A stretch of 45,888 bases of DNA from DAOTWY01 sp003696565 (lineage in GTDB: Bacteria > Chloroflexota > Anaerolineae > Aggregatilineales > Phototrophicaceae), in assembly GCA_034435635.1 (NCBI GenBank), contig DAOTWY010000076.1, forward strand, positions 1 to 45,888, written 5' to 3'. This document shows, piece after piece, positions 1 to 8,198 of this stretch (position 1 is the stretch's first letter; each line of letters begins with the position of its first letter). Made by a program: the position numbers and the translations under genes. A model generated the notes under the pieces. It was not told the origin of the DNA. It saw only the letters and a program-made list of their open reading frames with translations, and made no database searches.

Positions 1-19
1 ATCGCTTAAGTTTATTTGA

Positions 20-50
20 AGTGGGGACGCATGTTGTCCCCACTTTTTTT
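20..50 (+). terminator. Intrinsic terminator of an upstream gene
   Basis: A 9-bp perfect stem (AGTGGGGAC at 20-28, GTCCCCACT at 36-44) with a 7-base loop runs directly into seven T residues. It must end a plus-strand transcript that begins left of the window. It insulates the tetR-type gene that follows. Confidence 0.85.
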
Positions 51-86
51 ATGCTACAATCAAGCAATAAACCATACAACAATGAG

Positions 87-92
87 TATAAT
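87..92 (+). promoter_or_regulatory. Possible -10 box of the TetR-family gene
   Basis: TATAAT lies at 87-92, only 8 bases before the ATG at 101. If it is used, the transcript would be nearly leaderless. No good -35 box is visible at the expected distance. An alternative -10 (TACAAT, 55-60) would leave room for the AGGA at 93-96 to act as ribosome binding site. Confidence 0.3.
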
Positions 93-100
93 AGGATGCC

Positions 101-685
101 ATGTCAGAAAGAACAAATCGACGAGAGTTAATTGTTGATGCGGCGGCAGCCTTGTTCAAAGAGCAAGGTTATACAGCGACATCTATTCGTCAAATAGCGG
201 ATCAAGTGGGTTGTACTGAAGCCGCATTATATTATCACTTCAAAGATGGCAAGCGTGCCCTACTCCAAGCTGTGTTAGAAGACCACGCCCCTAGCTTGAT
301 GGCGATTTTACAAGGCTGCGAAGCCGCTGAATCTTTGCATGAGCTAATCATCTGCATCGGCAAAAATTTATCCCGTGCAGTCAATAAAGAAAACCTGGAT
401 AACTTCCGTTGGATTTTGGCGGAATTCCCCCGCATGAGTGCAGAAGAACGGGCAGCCGTTCACAGTAAGCATTTGGAATTTGAACAGTTGCTCGCTGTAC
501 AAGTAGAGCGATTTGTAGAAGATTCAGCTTTAGCGCGTAAAATCGCTTGGACAATGGTGTGTGCAGGGTTTGGGTTCGGGCAATTATTCTTCAACCTGGA
601 AATGGATAAGCTCGTGGATTTTACCCCCAAAGACCTAACAGAAGTCATGGCGATGGCTCTACCGGCAGTTATCAATATGTGTTAG
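101..685 (+). CDS. TetR/AcrR-family transcriptional regulator
   Basis: This 194-residue protein has the TetR length and layout. An N-terminal helix-turn-helix domain (about residues 8-55) carries the family signature around ALFKEQGYTATSIRQIA and the recognition-helix end EAALYYHFKDG. The C-terminal ligand/dimerisation domain (about 60-194) is too variable to suggest a ligand. The gene lies directly upstream of a same-strand DHA2-type drug exporter, an arrangement usual for a local repressor that is released by an exported compound. Two copies of the palindrome GTTATAAC lie between the genes and are candidate operators. The start is supported by AGGA four bases upstream. Family assignment is secure; the regulated target is inferred from position only. 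Confidence 0.9.
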   Translation: MSERTNRRELIVDAAAALFKEQGYTATSIRQIADQVGCTEAALYYHFKDGKRALLQAVLEDHAPSLMAILQGCEAAESLHELIICIGKNLSRAVNKENLDNFRWILAEFPRMSAEERAAVHSKHLEFEQLLAVQVERFVEDSALARKIAWTMVCAGFGFGQLFFNLEMDKLVDFTPKDLTEVMAMALPAVINMC

Positions 686-742
686 TTTGCCTTATCATTG
701 TAACTGTCCATGAAAAACTGTTTATCTCTCTTTTAATATCAA

Positions 743-830
743 TTGTTATAACGCTGTGTAAAAATCATAACAAATCTCATTGGTGATTCGTTGTAAATCA
801 GTTGTTTTTTGGTTTATCTCGCGTTATAAC
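743..830 (+). promoter_or_regulatory. Repeated palindromes, candidate TetR operators
   Basis: The perfect 8-bp palindrome GTTATAAC occurs twice between the regulator and the MFS gene, at 745-752 and 823-830. A further half-site, ATAACAA (767-773), forms an inverted repeat with TTGTTAT (743-749). This AT-rich 214-base gap otherwise holds no gene. The repeats suit binding by the neighbouring TetR-type dimer, although the 78-bp spacing would require two separate sites. Function is inferred. Confidence 0.45.
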
Positions 831-833
831 ATG

Positions 834-880
834 GCAGGTTGTTTTATTTACTTTTTTCAGAAACAACCTGCTTTTATTAT
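834..880 (+). terminator. Hairpin with T-rich tail in the MFS leader (terminator or attenuator)
   Basis: An 11-bp perfect stem (GCAGGTTGTTT at 834-844, AAACAACCTGC at 861-871) with a 16-base loop is followed by TTTTATTAT. It sits about 150 bases after the tetR-type stop and only 20 bases before the MFS ribosome binding site. It may simply end the tetR transcript. It may also be an attenuator in the exporter's own leader if transcription starts near the upstream palindromes. Confidence 0.55.
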
Positions 881-899
881 ATTGAGAGGCATTATCTGC

Positions 900-2549
900 A
901 TGTTAGAGAGACGCTGGGCGAGTTTAATCGTCGTGTGTTCCGCTTTGCTGGTTATCAGCCTAGATAACACAATTCTCCACATTGCGCTCCCTGCTATACA
1001 AAGTAACTTCAATGCCAGCTTAAGTGAATTACAATGGATTATCAGCAGTTATGTGTTGGTATTTGCGTCCCTGTTACTCACGATGGGGACAATTGGTGAC
1101 CGGCTAGGGCGTAAACCGATTTTCATTGCAGGGATGGTGTTATTTGGAATTGCGTCTTTGGCAGCTACGCTAACTCGGTCAACTGGGATGTTAATCGCCA
1201 CGCGGGCATTGATGGGGTTGGGCGCGGCGGTGGTTATGCCTGCAACACTATCTACCGTGACGGCAACGTTCCATAACCCTCGTGAACGTGCCCAGGCGAT
1301 TGCCATTTGGGCAGCCGTATTTGGCTTGGGTGTTGGGATTGGTCCAGTGATGGGTGGTTTTTTATTGGAACATTTCAATTGGCACGCAGTCTTTTTGATT
1401 AATGTGCCGGTTGTCTTTATCACGCTGCTCGCTGGGCAACGTTATATTGATAATTCCTATGATGAGGCGGCTGCACCGGTGGATGCAATCGGTGTGGTGC
1501 TTTCAATCTGTGGGTTGTTTGCACTGGTTTATGGGATTATTGAAGCAGGGGTTAAGGGTTGGGGCGCGCCAGACGTGGTACTTGCGTTTTCATTAGCAGT
1601 CCTTTTGTTGCTCTATTTCGCCTGTTGGGAAGGCATTACAGACAACCCAATGCTACCCATTTCGTTATTCCAAAACCCAACATTTAGCGTCGCTAGTGTT
1701 TCCTTGGGGCTGGTGACATTTGTGATGTTTGGTTTACTTTTAATGTTGAGTCCTTTCTTGCAATTGATTCAGGGGTATACCCCGCTGGAAACGGGTTTAA
1801 AGCTATTACCCATTGCGTTATTTGGGGCATTATCTGCTGCGCTTTCTGCCCGCGTGGTGCGGATTTTGGGCTTAAAAACAACGATTTTAACCGGCTTATT
1901 GATTACAATCATTAGCATGATTGTATCTGCTGAATCGATCTCGGTGCATGTTTCTTATGGTTGGATAGTCTTCGTGTTATCATTGGGGAGTTTTGGGCTT
2001 GGGCTGGTTGTTTCCCCCTCTACCAATATGATTATGAGTACATTACCAGCCAATAAAGCGGGGATTGGCTCTGCTATGAACGACACAACCCGCCAACTAG
2101 GGGGAACTTTAGGCGTAGCTGTGATAGGAACGATCATCAACGGGGTTTACATTGACAATATGAATACCTTAATGAACTCCGCGCCTATTCAAGCCGTGAT
2201 GAATTTATTCCCGGCGGATCAAGTGGAACAAGCCGTTCAATACGTGCGTAGCAGCTTACAAGGCGCGCATGGTGTAGCAGCAGAAATCCTCACCCAAAGC
2301 CCGGAAAATATGCGGCAAATCGCCGGGCGTGTTTCTGATCTCTTGATTACGAACAGTAACCAAGCATTTGTGACTGGGTCTGCTCATGCATTGTGGTTTG
2401 GTGTTATCATTATGATAGCGACAACCTTATTTGCGTTGTGGTTACTGCCAGAAAGCGCACCCACCAGTGTGCATGACCACACCACAAGCTATCTCCCCCA
2501 CATTGAGCCGGAGGTTGAGCGAGAAGCTGTTCCTGTCATTGGAGATTAA
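900..2549 (+). CDS. MFS drug-type exporter, DHA2 (EmrB/QacA) family
   Basis: A 549-residue proton-driven membrane exporter with the length and about 14 hydrophobic segments of the DHA2 family. Family marks are an intramembrane acidic residue early in helix 1 (SLDNTILHIALPAI), motif A (GDRLGRKP) in the first cytoplasmic loop, and the antiporter motif C (GLGVGIGPVMGG) in helix 5. The ATG at 900 is preferred over an upstream in-frame TTG at 780: it has GAGAGG at 885-890, and the extra 40 residues do not resemble the family and would cover the leader hairpin. The upstream TetR-type gene suggests efflux induced by a toxic compound. The substrate cannot be read from the sequence. A GT39-like gene begins 9 bases after the stop and is probably co-transcribed. 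Confidence 0.9.
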   Translation: MLERRWASLIVVCSALLVISLDNTILHIALPAIQSNFNASLSELQWIISSYVLVFASLLLTMGTIGDRLGRKPIFIAGMVLFGIASLAATLTRSTGMLIATRALMGLGAAVVMPATLSTVTATFHNPRERAQAIAIWAAVFGLGVGIGPVMGGFLLEHFNWHAVFLINVPVVFITLLAGQRYIDNSYDEAAAPVDAIGVVLSICGLFALVYGIIEAGVKGWGAPDVVLAFSLAVLLLLYFACWEGITDNPMLPISLFQNPTFSVASVSLGLVTFVMFGLLLMLSPFLQLIQGYTPLETGLKLLPIALFGALSAALSARVVRILGLKTTILTGLLITIISMIVSAESISVHVSYGWIVFVLSLGSFGLGLVVSPSTNMIMSTLPANKAGIGSAMNDTTRQLGGTLGVAVIGTIINGVYIDNMNTLMNSAPIQAVMNLFPADQVEQAVQYVRSSLQGAHGVAAEILTQSPENMRQIAGRVSDLLITNSNQAFVTGSAHALWFGVIIMIATTLFALWLLPESAPTSVHDHTTSYLPHIEPEVEREAVPVIGD

Positions 2550-2558
2550 CATCGTCTG

Positions 2559-4178
2559 TTGTTTCAGCAAACTAAGAAAACGCGCTATCGTATTGCGTTA
2601 GGGTTATTTGCGATTATTTTTGTGCTGGTGGAAAATATCCTGCCAGCCTTTCAAGTTCATTATGCCATGCAAACGCTGATATTAAGCATCGGCATTTTGA
2701 TGTTAATTCCCCTGCCGCCTTATAAGCCACGTTTTACAATCTCACCGATATTAGTGGGTGTTTTATTGCTAGCGTTTGCTGTACGGTGGATCAGCCTAGG
2801 GGAGGCAATTCCGCGCCATGTTGATGAGATTCACGCTGTAGCGAGCATTGTTGATTTATGGGATGCGCCTACATCAGCCGTGTTGCTTCCCTATCATGGG
2901 GTGCCGGCTTTTCCGCGGGTTTATACAGTCTTACAAGATGCCAGTGTTCATGTTCTGGGCAAGAATTTAGCTGGATTACGGTATGTCAGTGTATTGTTTG
3001 GCGTGTTGACCGTAGCGGCGACATATGCACTTGGGACACGCCTATTTAATCCGCGTGTGGCTTTGCTGAGTGCAGCCATATTGGCAGTATTCCCACCGCA
3101 TGTACATTTTAGCCGCCTGGGATTAAATAACATAGCAGACCCGTTTTTTGGTGTAATGGCACTAACAGCGTTATATCATGCCCATCCAAATACACGCCGA
3201 GCAAACGTTATGGGTGGGGTGCTATTAGGGGTAACAGCCTATTTTTATGAAGGTGGGCGGTTGTTGTTCCCTGCGCTAATTTTATGTTGGTTACTGCTGC
3301 GACGACGATGGTCATGGTATATCTGGGGGGGGTACGCAGTCACAGCGATGCCGGTATATATCATGTTGTGGGTGTATCAACGTCCATTTACACCTCGCTT
3401 AAATGTCACAGCAGATAGTACGCTACATCCTGTTGAAAACCTAGTGAATATCTTGCGCTTTTTATTCGTAGAGCCGGAATCAAGCTGGTTTTATGCAGGG
3501 GATACGCCCTTCATTTTGCATTGGCTGCTACCGTTTTTATTGATTGGCTGTTGGTTGGCATGGCAGCGAGGCGCGTGGATATTATTCCTATGGGTGGGGC
3601 TAACAATTGGCGGGAATATGTTGTTAGTAGATGTGCAATCCCCGCGTTATGTGGTGATGATCCCCGCATTGGTGTTATTGATGGGTTTGGGGGTGGATGC
3701 TGTAATACGCAAGGTGACATATCATCATAAACGTGCGGCTTTGCTCCAAGCTATGATGGTATTGCTGATATTAGGCGGTCAGGTGTGGTATTACTTTCAT
3801 GCACACATCCCGCGCTATTTAGCACAATTCCCTGAGCCGCTTATTTTGGATGATATGCGCTTCCGCGCGGCTGATTTACCAGATAACACACACATTCATA
3901 TCATCAGCCCGTTGAGCTTTTTTGACAGTGATTTTTACTATTATCTAAGGTTTGTGGGGCGGCACGATGATGGTGTATTTGTTGAGTCTTATCATCCAGA
4001 GGCGATGCGTATCGATTATTTAGCAGGGGCACGGGTGTTTCGTCATGTTGCGGTGTTCATCCCACCAGATGATCCGATTACACTCAATAAGATATTACGT
4101 GCGTTTCCTGATGTGACACCACAATTTAGCCGTGTTGCTGGGGGGTATTTGTTGTTCCTGTTGCCACGTGAGGGATAA
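2559..4178 (+). CDS. GT39/ArnT-like membrane glycosyltransferase
   Basis: A 539-residue multi-pass membrane protein of the GT39/GT-C type. Such enzymes transfer sugars from polyprenyl-phosphate carriers to lipids or proteins on the outer face of the membrane. The first long extracytoplasmic loop has the expected acidic pair (PRHVDEIHAV, near residue 90). It is followed by FPPHVHFSR, NNIADP and TAYFYEGGR, which recur almost unchanged in the protein at 27802-29451, so the two are paralogues. The C-terminal 150 residues form a soluble domain. The start is a TTG at 2559, with GGAG 14 bases upstream inside the MFS stop region, so translation is probably coupled. The first ATG (2668) would cut off the first membrane helix. 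Substrate unknown. Confidence 0.75.
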   Translation: MFQQTKKTRYRIALGLFAIIFVLVENILPAFQVHYAMQTLILSIGILMLIPLPPYKPRFTISPILVGVLLLAFAVRWISLGEAIPRHVDEIHAVASIVDLWDAPTSAVLLPYHGVPAFPRVYTVLQDASVHVLGKNLAGLRYVSVLFGVLTVAATYALGTRLFNPRVALLSAAILAVFPPHVHFSRLGLNNIADPFFGVMALTALYHAHPNTRRANVMGGVLLGVTAYFYEGGRLLFPALILCWLLLRRRWSWYIWGGYAVTAMPVYIMLWVYQRPFTPRLNVTADSTLHPVENLVNILRFLFVEPESSWFYAGDTPFILHWLLPFLLIGCWLAWQRGAWILFLWVGLTIGGNMLLVDVQSPRYVVMIPALVLLMGLGVDAVIRKVTYHHKRAALLQAMMVLLILGGQVWYYFHAHIPRYLAQFPEPLILDDMRFRAADLPDNTHIHIISPLSFFDSDFYYYLRFVGRHDDGVFVESYHPEAMRIDYLAGARVFRHVAVFIPPDDPITLNKILRAFPDVTPQFSRVAGGYLLFLLPREG

Positions 4179-4210
4179 AAAAACGGACAAACCCAGTTGT
4201 GTTTGCCCGT
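4177..4210 (-). terminator. Terminator of the receiver-gene cluster
   Basis: Read on the minus strand, a 10-bp stem (ACGGGCAAAC pairing with GTTTGTCCGT, one G-T pair, 8-base loop) runs into seven T residues. It lies just after the 4220-4615 gene and overlaps the end of the converging GT39 gene. Confidence 0.8.
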
Positions 4211-4219
4211 AGGAGTGTA

Positions 4220-4615
4220 TTAACGTGTTTCCCAAACAGGTTCATTTTCCAAAATGCGCTCTAATTGCTCAGCAAAATCACCGCTTTTAAGGGGTTTACC
4301 CAAAAAGCTATGGAACCCTGCTTTGCGCGCATCCCCCATCTGTGCAGAATTTGCAGTATAAGCCACAACCGGCACACCTTCATATTCTGGCATAGATTGG
4401 ATAACAGAAAGCACCTCATATCCAGATGACCCCGGAATCTCTAAATCCAGGAAGATAATATCTGGACGGCGCACCCGCGCCAAATCCTCTTGAAAAGAAC
4501 GGCTATCAAACAACAAGTCAAAGCTGATGTTCATTTTAGTCAACAGCCGTTGTAACACACCTGCATCTGTGGTGTTGTCATCAATAATCAATACATGCAG
4601 ATTTTCGGGTAACAT
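4220..4615 (-). CDS. Single-domain response regulator (receiver) protein, copy 1
   Basis: A 131-residue CheY-like protein with no output domain. All phosphorelay residues are visible: acidic pair Asp12-Asp13, phospho-acceptor Asp57 (IIFLDLEIPG), Thr88, and Lys107 followed by Pro (LGKPLK). It is the last of three tandem receiver genes behind a large sensor kinase, which probably phosphorylates them. Without a DNA-binding domain it should act through protein contacts or as a phosphate relay. The C-terminus reads ILENEPVW, matching the ends of the other two copies. It ends at a clear terminator. Confidence 0.9.
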   Translation of the reverse strand: MLPENLHVLIIDDNTTDAGVLQRLLTKMNISFDLLFDSRSFQEDLARVRRPDIIFLDLEIPGSSGYEVLSVIQSMPEYEGVPVVAYTANSAQMGDARKAGFHSFLGKPLKSGDFAEQLERILENEPVWETR

Positions 4616-4686
4616 GATTCCTCTGTAAATATTCTTGAGTTTTAGCTAACAAGTATAATAAATGGCAAGAGATTGCACAACGGCAA

Positions 4687-5115
4687 CTAAGTGCCAATTG
4701 CCCCCCAAACTTCCTCCCCCTCCAAAATCGCCAAGATACTTTTGATAAAGCTCTTGGTGCGGATGGGCTTGCTAATATATCCCTTAAACCCTTTTTCCCG
4801 TGCTTTCTTCATTTCTTGGTCTGGATCAGAAGCGGTAACCGCCACAATTGGAATGCCAGCCAATTCCGGCACTTCTTGAATAGCGTCATATACATCATAT
4901 CCAGTGACTCCGCCAGGGAGATGAATATCTAGCAAGATCAAATCAATGGGCGAAAAGGCTTTGATGGTCTGGGCGGTTTCTACACCCCAACTATCAAAAT
5001 AGATGGTCGCCCCATAGCGTCGCAACATCGATGTGATAATTGCCAGGTTATTCACATCGTCTTCCAGGATAAAAATCTTCTTGCCTTCTAACAGCAACAT
5101 AGATGAAGATGACAT
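4687..5115 (-). CDS. Single-domain response regulator (receiver) protein, copy 2
   Basis: A 142-residue receiver protein counted from the ATG at 5115. A TTG six bases upstream (5121) is also possible and has closer AAGGA spacing. Acidic residues at 18-20, phospho-acceptor Asp63 (ILLDIHLPGG), Thr94 and Lys116-Pro117 are present. There is no output domain. The C-terminus ILEGEEVW matches the tail motif of the neighbouring receivers. It is the middle gene of the set, 24-31 bases from the third copy and 71 bases from the first, so co-transcription with the kinase is likely. Confidence 0.88.
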   Translation of the reverse strand: MSSSSMLLLEGKKIFILEDDVNNLAIITSMLRRYGATIYFDSWGVETAQTIKAFSPIDLILLDIHLPGGVTGYDVYDAIQEVPELAGIPIVAVTASDPDQEMKKAREKGFKGYISKPIRTKSFIKSILAILEGEEVWGAIGT

Positions 5116-5145
5116 AGACAAGCGTTCCTTATGTCTACTCAGCGA

Positions 5146-5559
5146 TTAAGGCACATACCACACATCTTCCCCATCCAGAATTTTTTGTACCAATTCCGGG
5201 AAAATGCGCTTACGGACGGGTTTGGCGATTAAGCCATCAAACCCGGCAGTACGGAGTTGCTCAATTTCAGAGACGGTGACACTCGCCGTCATGGCGATAA
5301 CGGGTGTTTTGGCATAAGCCGGTTCTTGCTTGAGCAATTTTAACATTTCAAACCCATCAATGGGTCCAATTTGAACATCCAAAAATACGACATCCGGGAC
5401 AGGTTGTATTTTGCGAACTTTATCTAAAAAGTCGTTACTATCCTCCCAGATAGTAACGCGGTCTGGGTCAGATGCCAGCCCTTGCAGCATCCGCCCCATC
5501 ACCTCGCGGCTCATTTTATCGTCCTCGACATAGAGAAAGGTCAATGGTTTATCGGACAT
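5146..5559 (-). CDS. Single-domain response regulator (receiver) protein, copy 3
   Basis: A 137-residue CheY-like protein starting 34 bases after the sensor kinase gene. The acidic cluster Glu12-Asp13-Asp14, phospho-acceptor Asp61 (VVFLDVQIGP), Thr91 and Lys113-Pro114 are all present, so it should be phosphorylatable. No effector domain follows. The C-terminus is ILDGEDVW, the same pattern as in the two other receivers (ILxxExVW). This supports local duplication of an ancestral receiver gene. As the closest gene to the kinase it is the best candidate for direct phosphotransfer, but this is inferred. Confidence 0.9.
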   Translation of the reverse strand: MSDKPLTFLYVEDDKMSREVMGRMLQGLASDPDRVTIWEDSNDFLDKVRKIQPVPDVVFLDVQIGPIDGFEMLKLLKQEPAYAKTPVIAMTASVTVSEIEQLRTAGFDGLIAKPVRKRIFPELVQKILDGEDVWYVP

Positions 5560-5593
5560 TTGCTTATAACGCCTCTTAGATTATGTTTGATGA

Positions 5594-8086
5594 TTATACT
5601 TGTTCAGTTTCCGGCTGCGGTTCATCTACCTCAGGTTTACTCACTGGCAAGGCAACATAGAACGTTGTCCCTTTGCCCACTTCACTTTCTAACCAGACCC
5701 GCCCGCCGTGTGCTTCCACAAAATGTTTAGAGATAGGCAAGCCCAAGCCTGTCCCCCCAAATTCACGCCCACCTTCAGATTGGCGGAAACTCTCAAACAC
5801 GGCATCTTGGTCTTCTGGTGGAATACCAACACCGGTATCTTTGACGGAGATGATGATCTCCTCCCCTTCTAGCTTTGCGGTGATAGTCACGCTGCCCTGT
5901 GGGGTGAACTTAACCGCGTTAGATAGCAAGTTCAAAAACACCTGACGCAACCGGCGACGATCCCCTTGGATTTTGGGTAAATCTGGCTGAATATCTTCAT
6001 AAAGTTCAACCGGGCGATCCTTGACCAAGCCCTTACCGGTGGAAAGCACGCTCTTGAGTGTGGCATTAATATCCACTTCTTCAATAAACAGCTCTAGCAT
6101 CCCTACTTCAATTTTGGTGATGTCTAGCACATCGTTGATCAAGCTGAGCAGATGCTCCCCGCTGCTAATGACTTTATTAAGCGCGTCAACTTGTTCATCG
6201 TTTACCTCGCCCAAGTCACCATCGACCATAAACTCCGCAAAGTTGAGGATAGCATTCAGTGGGGTCCGCAGTTCATGGCTCATATTGGCAAGGAATTGTG
6301 ATTTGACGCGGTTGGCTTCTTCTGCTTCTTCCCGTGCTTTTTGTGCCTCTGTAAAGAGCTGCGCATTGCGTAAAGCGACGGCGATCTGCTCTGCCAATGA
6401 GGTCAGCACTGCCACGTCATTATCGTCAAAGCGATCAACCTCACGGGACTGCACATCAAACACCCCAAGTAATTGATCCCCCAACATAATGGGAACAGAA
6501 AGCTCAGAGCGTGTATCTGGCAGCGTTTCTTGCTTCATATGAATGGTTGATTTTGTCACATCGTTAACAGTGACAGGACGACGGCGACGAGCAGCCGCCG
6601 CAATCACACTTGGCTCGGCATCTAAGGGGATATGTGCCAACTCATCAATGCTGACGGGGTTGCCATTTTCATCCGCCCCTGCCACACGGTTGAGCATTTG
6701 ACTTTGTTCATCATAGCGTAGGACAAAGCAGCAATAAAGATCAAAGCCCTGAACAGTCGCTTTCACCACTTCTTGCAAAAGCTGTTCAATATCAAGGATC
6801 GTGGTAATCTGACGAGACACATCTGCCGCCAGTTTGAGGTCACGAGTACGGGCAGCCACGCGCTGCTCAAGCGTTGCAGATAACCGTTCCACATCGCGAA
6901 TACGACGGTTGCGCTCATTGAGTGAATCCACCAGGGTGTTGGTCATCGTATCAAAGGCTTGCCCTAATTGCCCGATTTCACTGATTTGGGCTAAGCCCGC
7001 GCGCTGGGTATAATCACCGGTCATCACAGCCTCGGCAACGCGCGTTAGTCGATTGATGGGGCGTGTGATCCAAACCGTAACAAACCGCCCTAGAGCCAGC
7101 GCGATGATCGCCATGGTGGCGGCGGCTACCACACTCACAAACTGCACCGCCTGAACCGTAGCTAACGCCTCTGATTCTTCAATCTCTGCTAATAAGCCTG
7201 ATTCAAGTTGAGGGATATAACGGTACACGCCAATGACACGCTGCCCACGATAATTATCATAAAATCCTGAGCCAGCAACCGGTTGATTGTTACGACCAAA
7301 CCCTTGTAATACCCGGCTAATCCCTTCGCTGGTAACGGATTGTTGTGGGGTGTATGTCTCAAAGCGGCTAGCGGTGATAAAGTTACTGTTCTCCCCACTA
7401 ATCAGGTATGTTTCCCCGGTTTCACCTAACCCAATCCGAGAAGTCATGATGCTATTGAGCGTTTCCACACTGAGCCGCCCCGCCAACACGCCGATAATGT
7501 CATTGGTAGTATTGGAAATAGGCGCAGTGATGACAATTTCAATTTGCCCAGTCACCGGGTCGATATATGGCGGTTGAATGTATTCCCCTTCCAACCCGGC
7601 TTCAAAATAGGGCTGATTTTGCTCATCAATGTTGATGGCTTCCTGATCTGGATTGGTTGAGATACGTATATCACCGCGTAGGTTATAAATAAAAAACTCC
7701 GTAAAGGCATCTTGCAATTCTAGTTGATCTTGCAAGAATAGGCGTACACTATCCCCTTGTGGACCAGTCCGCCCCCGGCTAAGCAGAATGTCACTCATCC
7801 GGCGATATTGCTCTGGATTGGTTAAGATCAAGCGCAGAATGGTTTGACTAGTATCAAGCCAACGTTGGATTTCCTGAGATTTGGATTCAGCAATGGAGGT
7901 CATCTGATCCACGCGCTGGTTACGGGCTTGCTGGCTGAACAGGTTAACGGCAATTGCCACAACCACTAACACAGGCAACACCGCTACCGTTAGCGAATAA
8001 ATGTTTAATGCCGTACCGATGCGAATGCGAAGACGCGGGTCTTTTGGTTTATCAGTCGGCGTGGTGGTACGCAGTTGAAACGCCAT
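5594..8086 (-). CDS. Membrane sensor histidine kinase (cache-HAMP-GAF-HisKA-HATPase)
   Basis: An 830-residue sensor kinase. Order: short cytoplasmic N-terminus, membrane helix 1 (about 28-50), an extracytoplasmic cache-type sensor region (about 50-305) with the typical YxxxGLxGEYIQPPYIDPVTG stretch, membrane helix 2 (about 309-331), HAMP (332-385), a coiled coil, GAF (about 419-580), HisKA with phospho-acceptor His604 (MSHELRTPLN), and HATPase_c with N, G1 (DTGVGIPPED) and G2 (GTGLGLPISK) boxes. It should autophosphorylate in response to an external small molecule and pass the phosphate to the three receiver proteins encoded just downstream. A solute-binding protein gene lies immediately upstream and might share the signal. 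The ATG has AAGGGAACG upstream. Confidence 0.93.
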   Translation of the reverse strand: MAFQLRTTTPTDKPKDPRLRIRIGTALNIYSLTVAVLPVLVVVAIAVNLFSQQARNQRVDQMTSIAESKSQEIQRWLDTSQTILRLILTNPEQYRRMSDILLSRGRTGPQGDSVRLFLQDQLELQDAFTEFFIYNLRGDIRISTNPDQEAINIDEQNQPYFEAGLEGEYIQPPYIDPVTGQIEIVITAPISNTTNDIIGVLAGRLSVETLNSIMTSRIGLGETGETYLISGENSNFITASRFETYTPQQSVTSEGISRVLQGFGRNNQPVAGSGFYDNYRGQRVIGVYRYIPQLESGLLAEIEESEALATVQAVQFVSVVAAATMAIIALALGRFVTVWITRPINRLTRVAEAVMTGDYTQRAGLAQISEIGQLGQAFDTMTNTLVDSLNERNRRIRDVERLSATLEQRVAARTRDLKLAADVSRQITTILDIEQLLQEVVKATVQGFDLYCCFVLRYDEQSQMLNRVAGADENGNPVSIDELAHIPLDAEPSVIAAAARRRRPVTVNDVTKSTIHMKQETLPDTRSELSVPIMLGDQLLGVFDVQSREVDRFDDNDVAVLTSLAEQIAVALRNAQLFTEAQKAREEAEEANRVKSQFLANMSHELRTPLNAILNFAEFMVDGDLGEVNDEQVDALNKVISSGEHLLSLINDVLDITKIEVGMLELFIEEVDINATLKSVLSTGKGLVKDRPVELYEDIQPDLPKIQGDRRRLRQVFLNLLSNAVKFTPQGSVTITAKLEGEEIIISVKDTGVGIPPEDQDAVFESFRQSEGGREFGGTGLGLPISKHFVEAHGGRVWLESEVGKGTTFYVALPVSKPEVDEPQPETEQV

Positions 8087-8198
8087 CCGTTCGTTCCCTT
8101 ACTTACATCATAAACATACCGAAATTTTAGCACAGCTAACTCACAAGAGGATAACACAAATTTTCTGAGTGCGTTATCGCTCTTAGGGAGTGACGTGG

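Noticed and set aside
6021..6476. Open plus-strand frame antisense to the kinase gene
   Set aside because: Serine-rich shadow of the GAF/HisKA coding strand without ribosome binding site.
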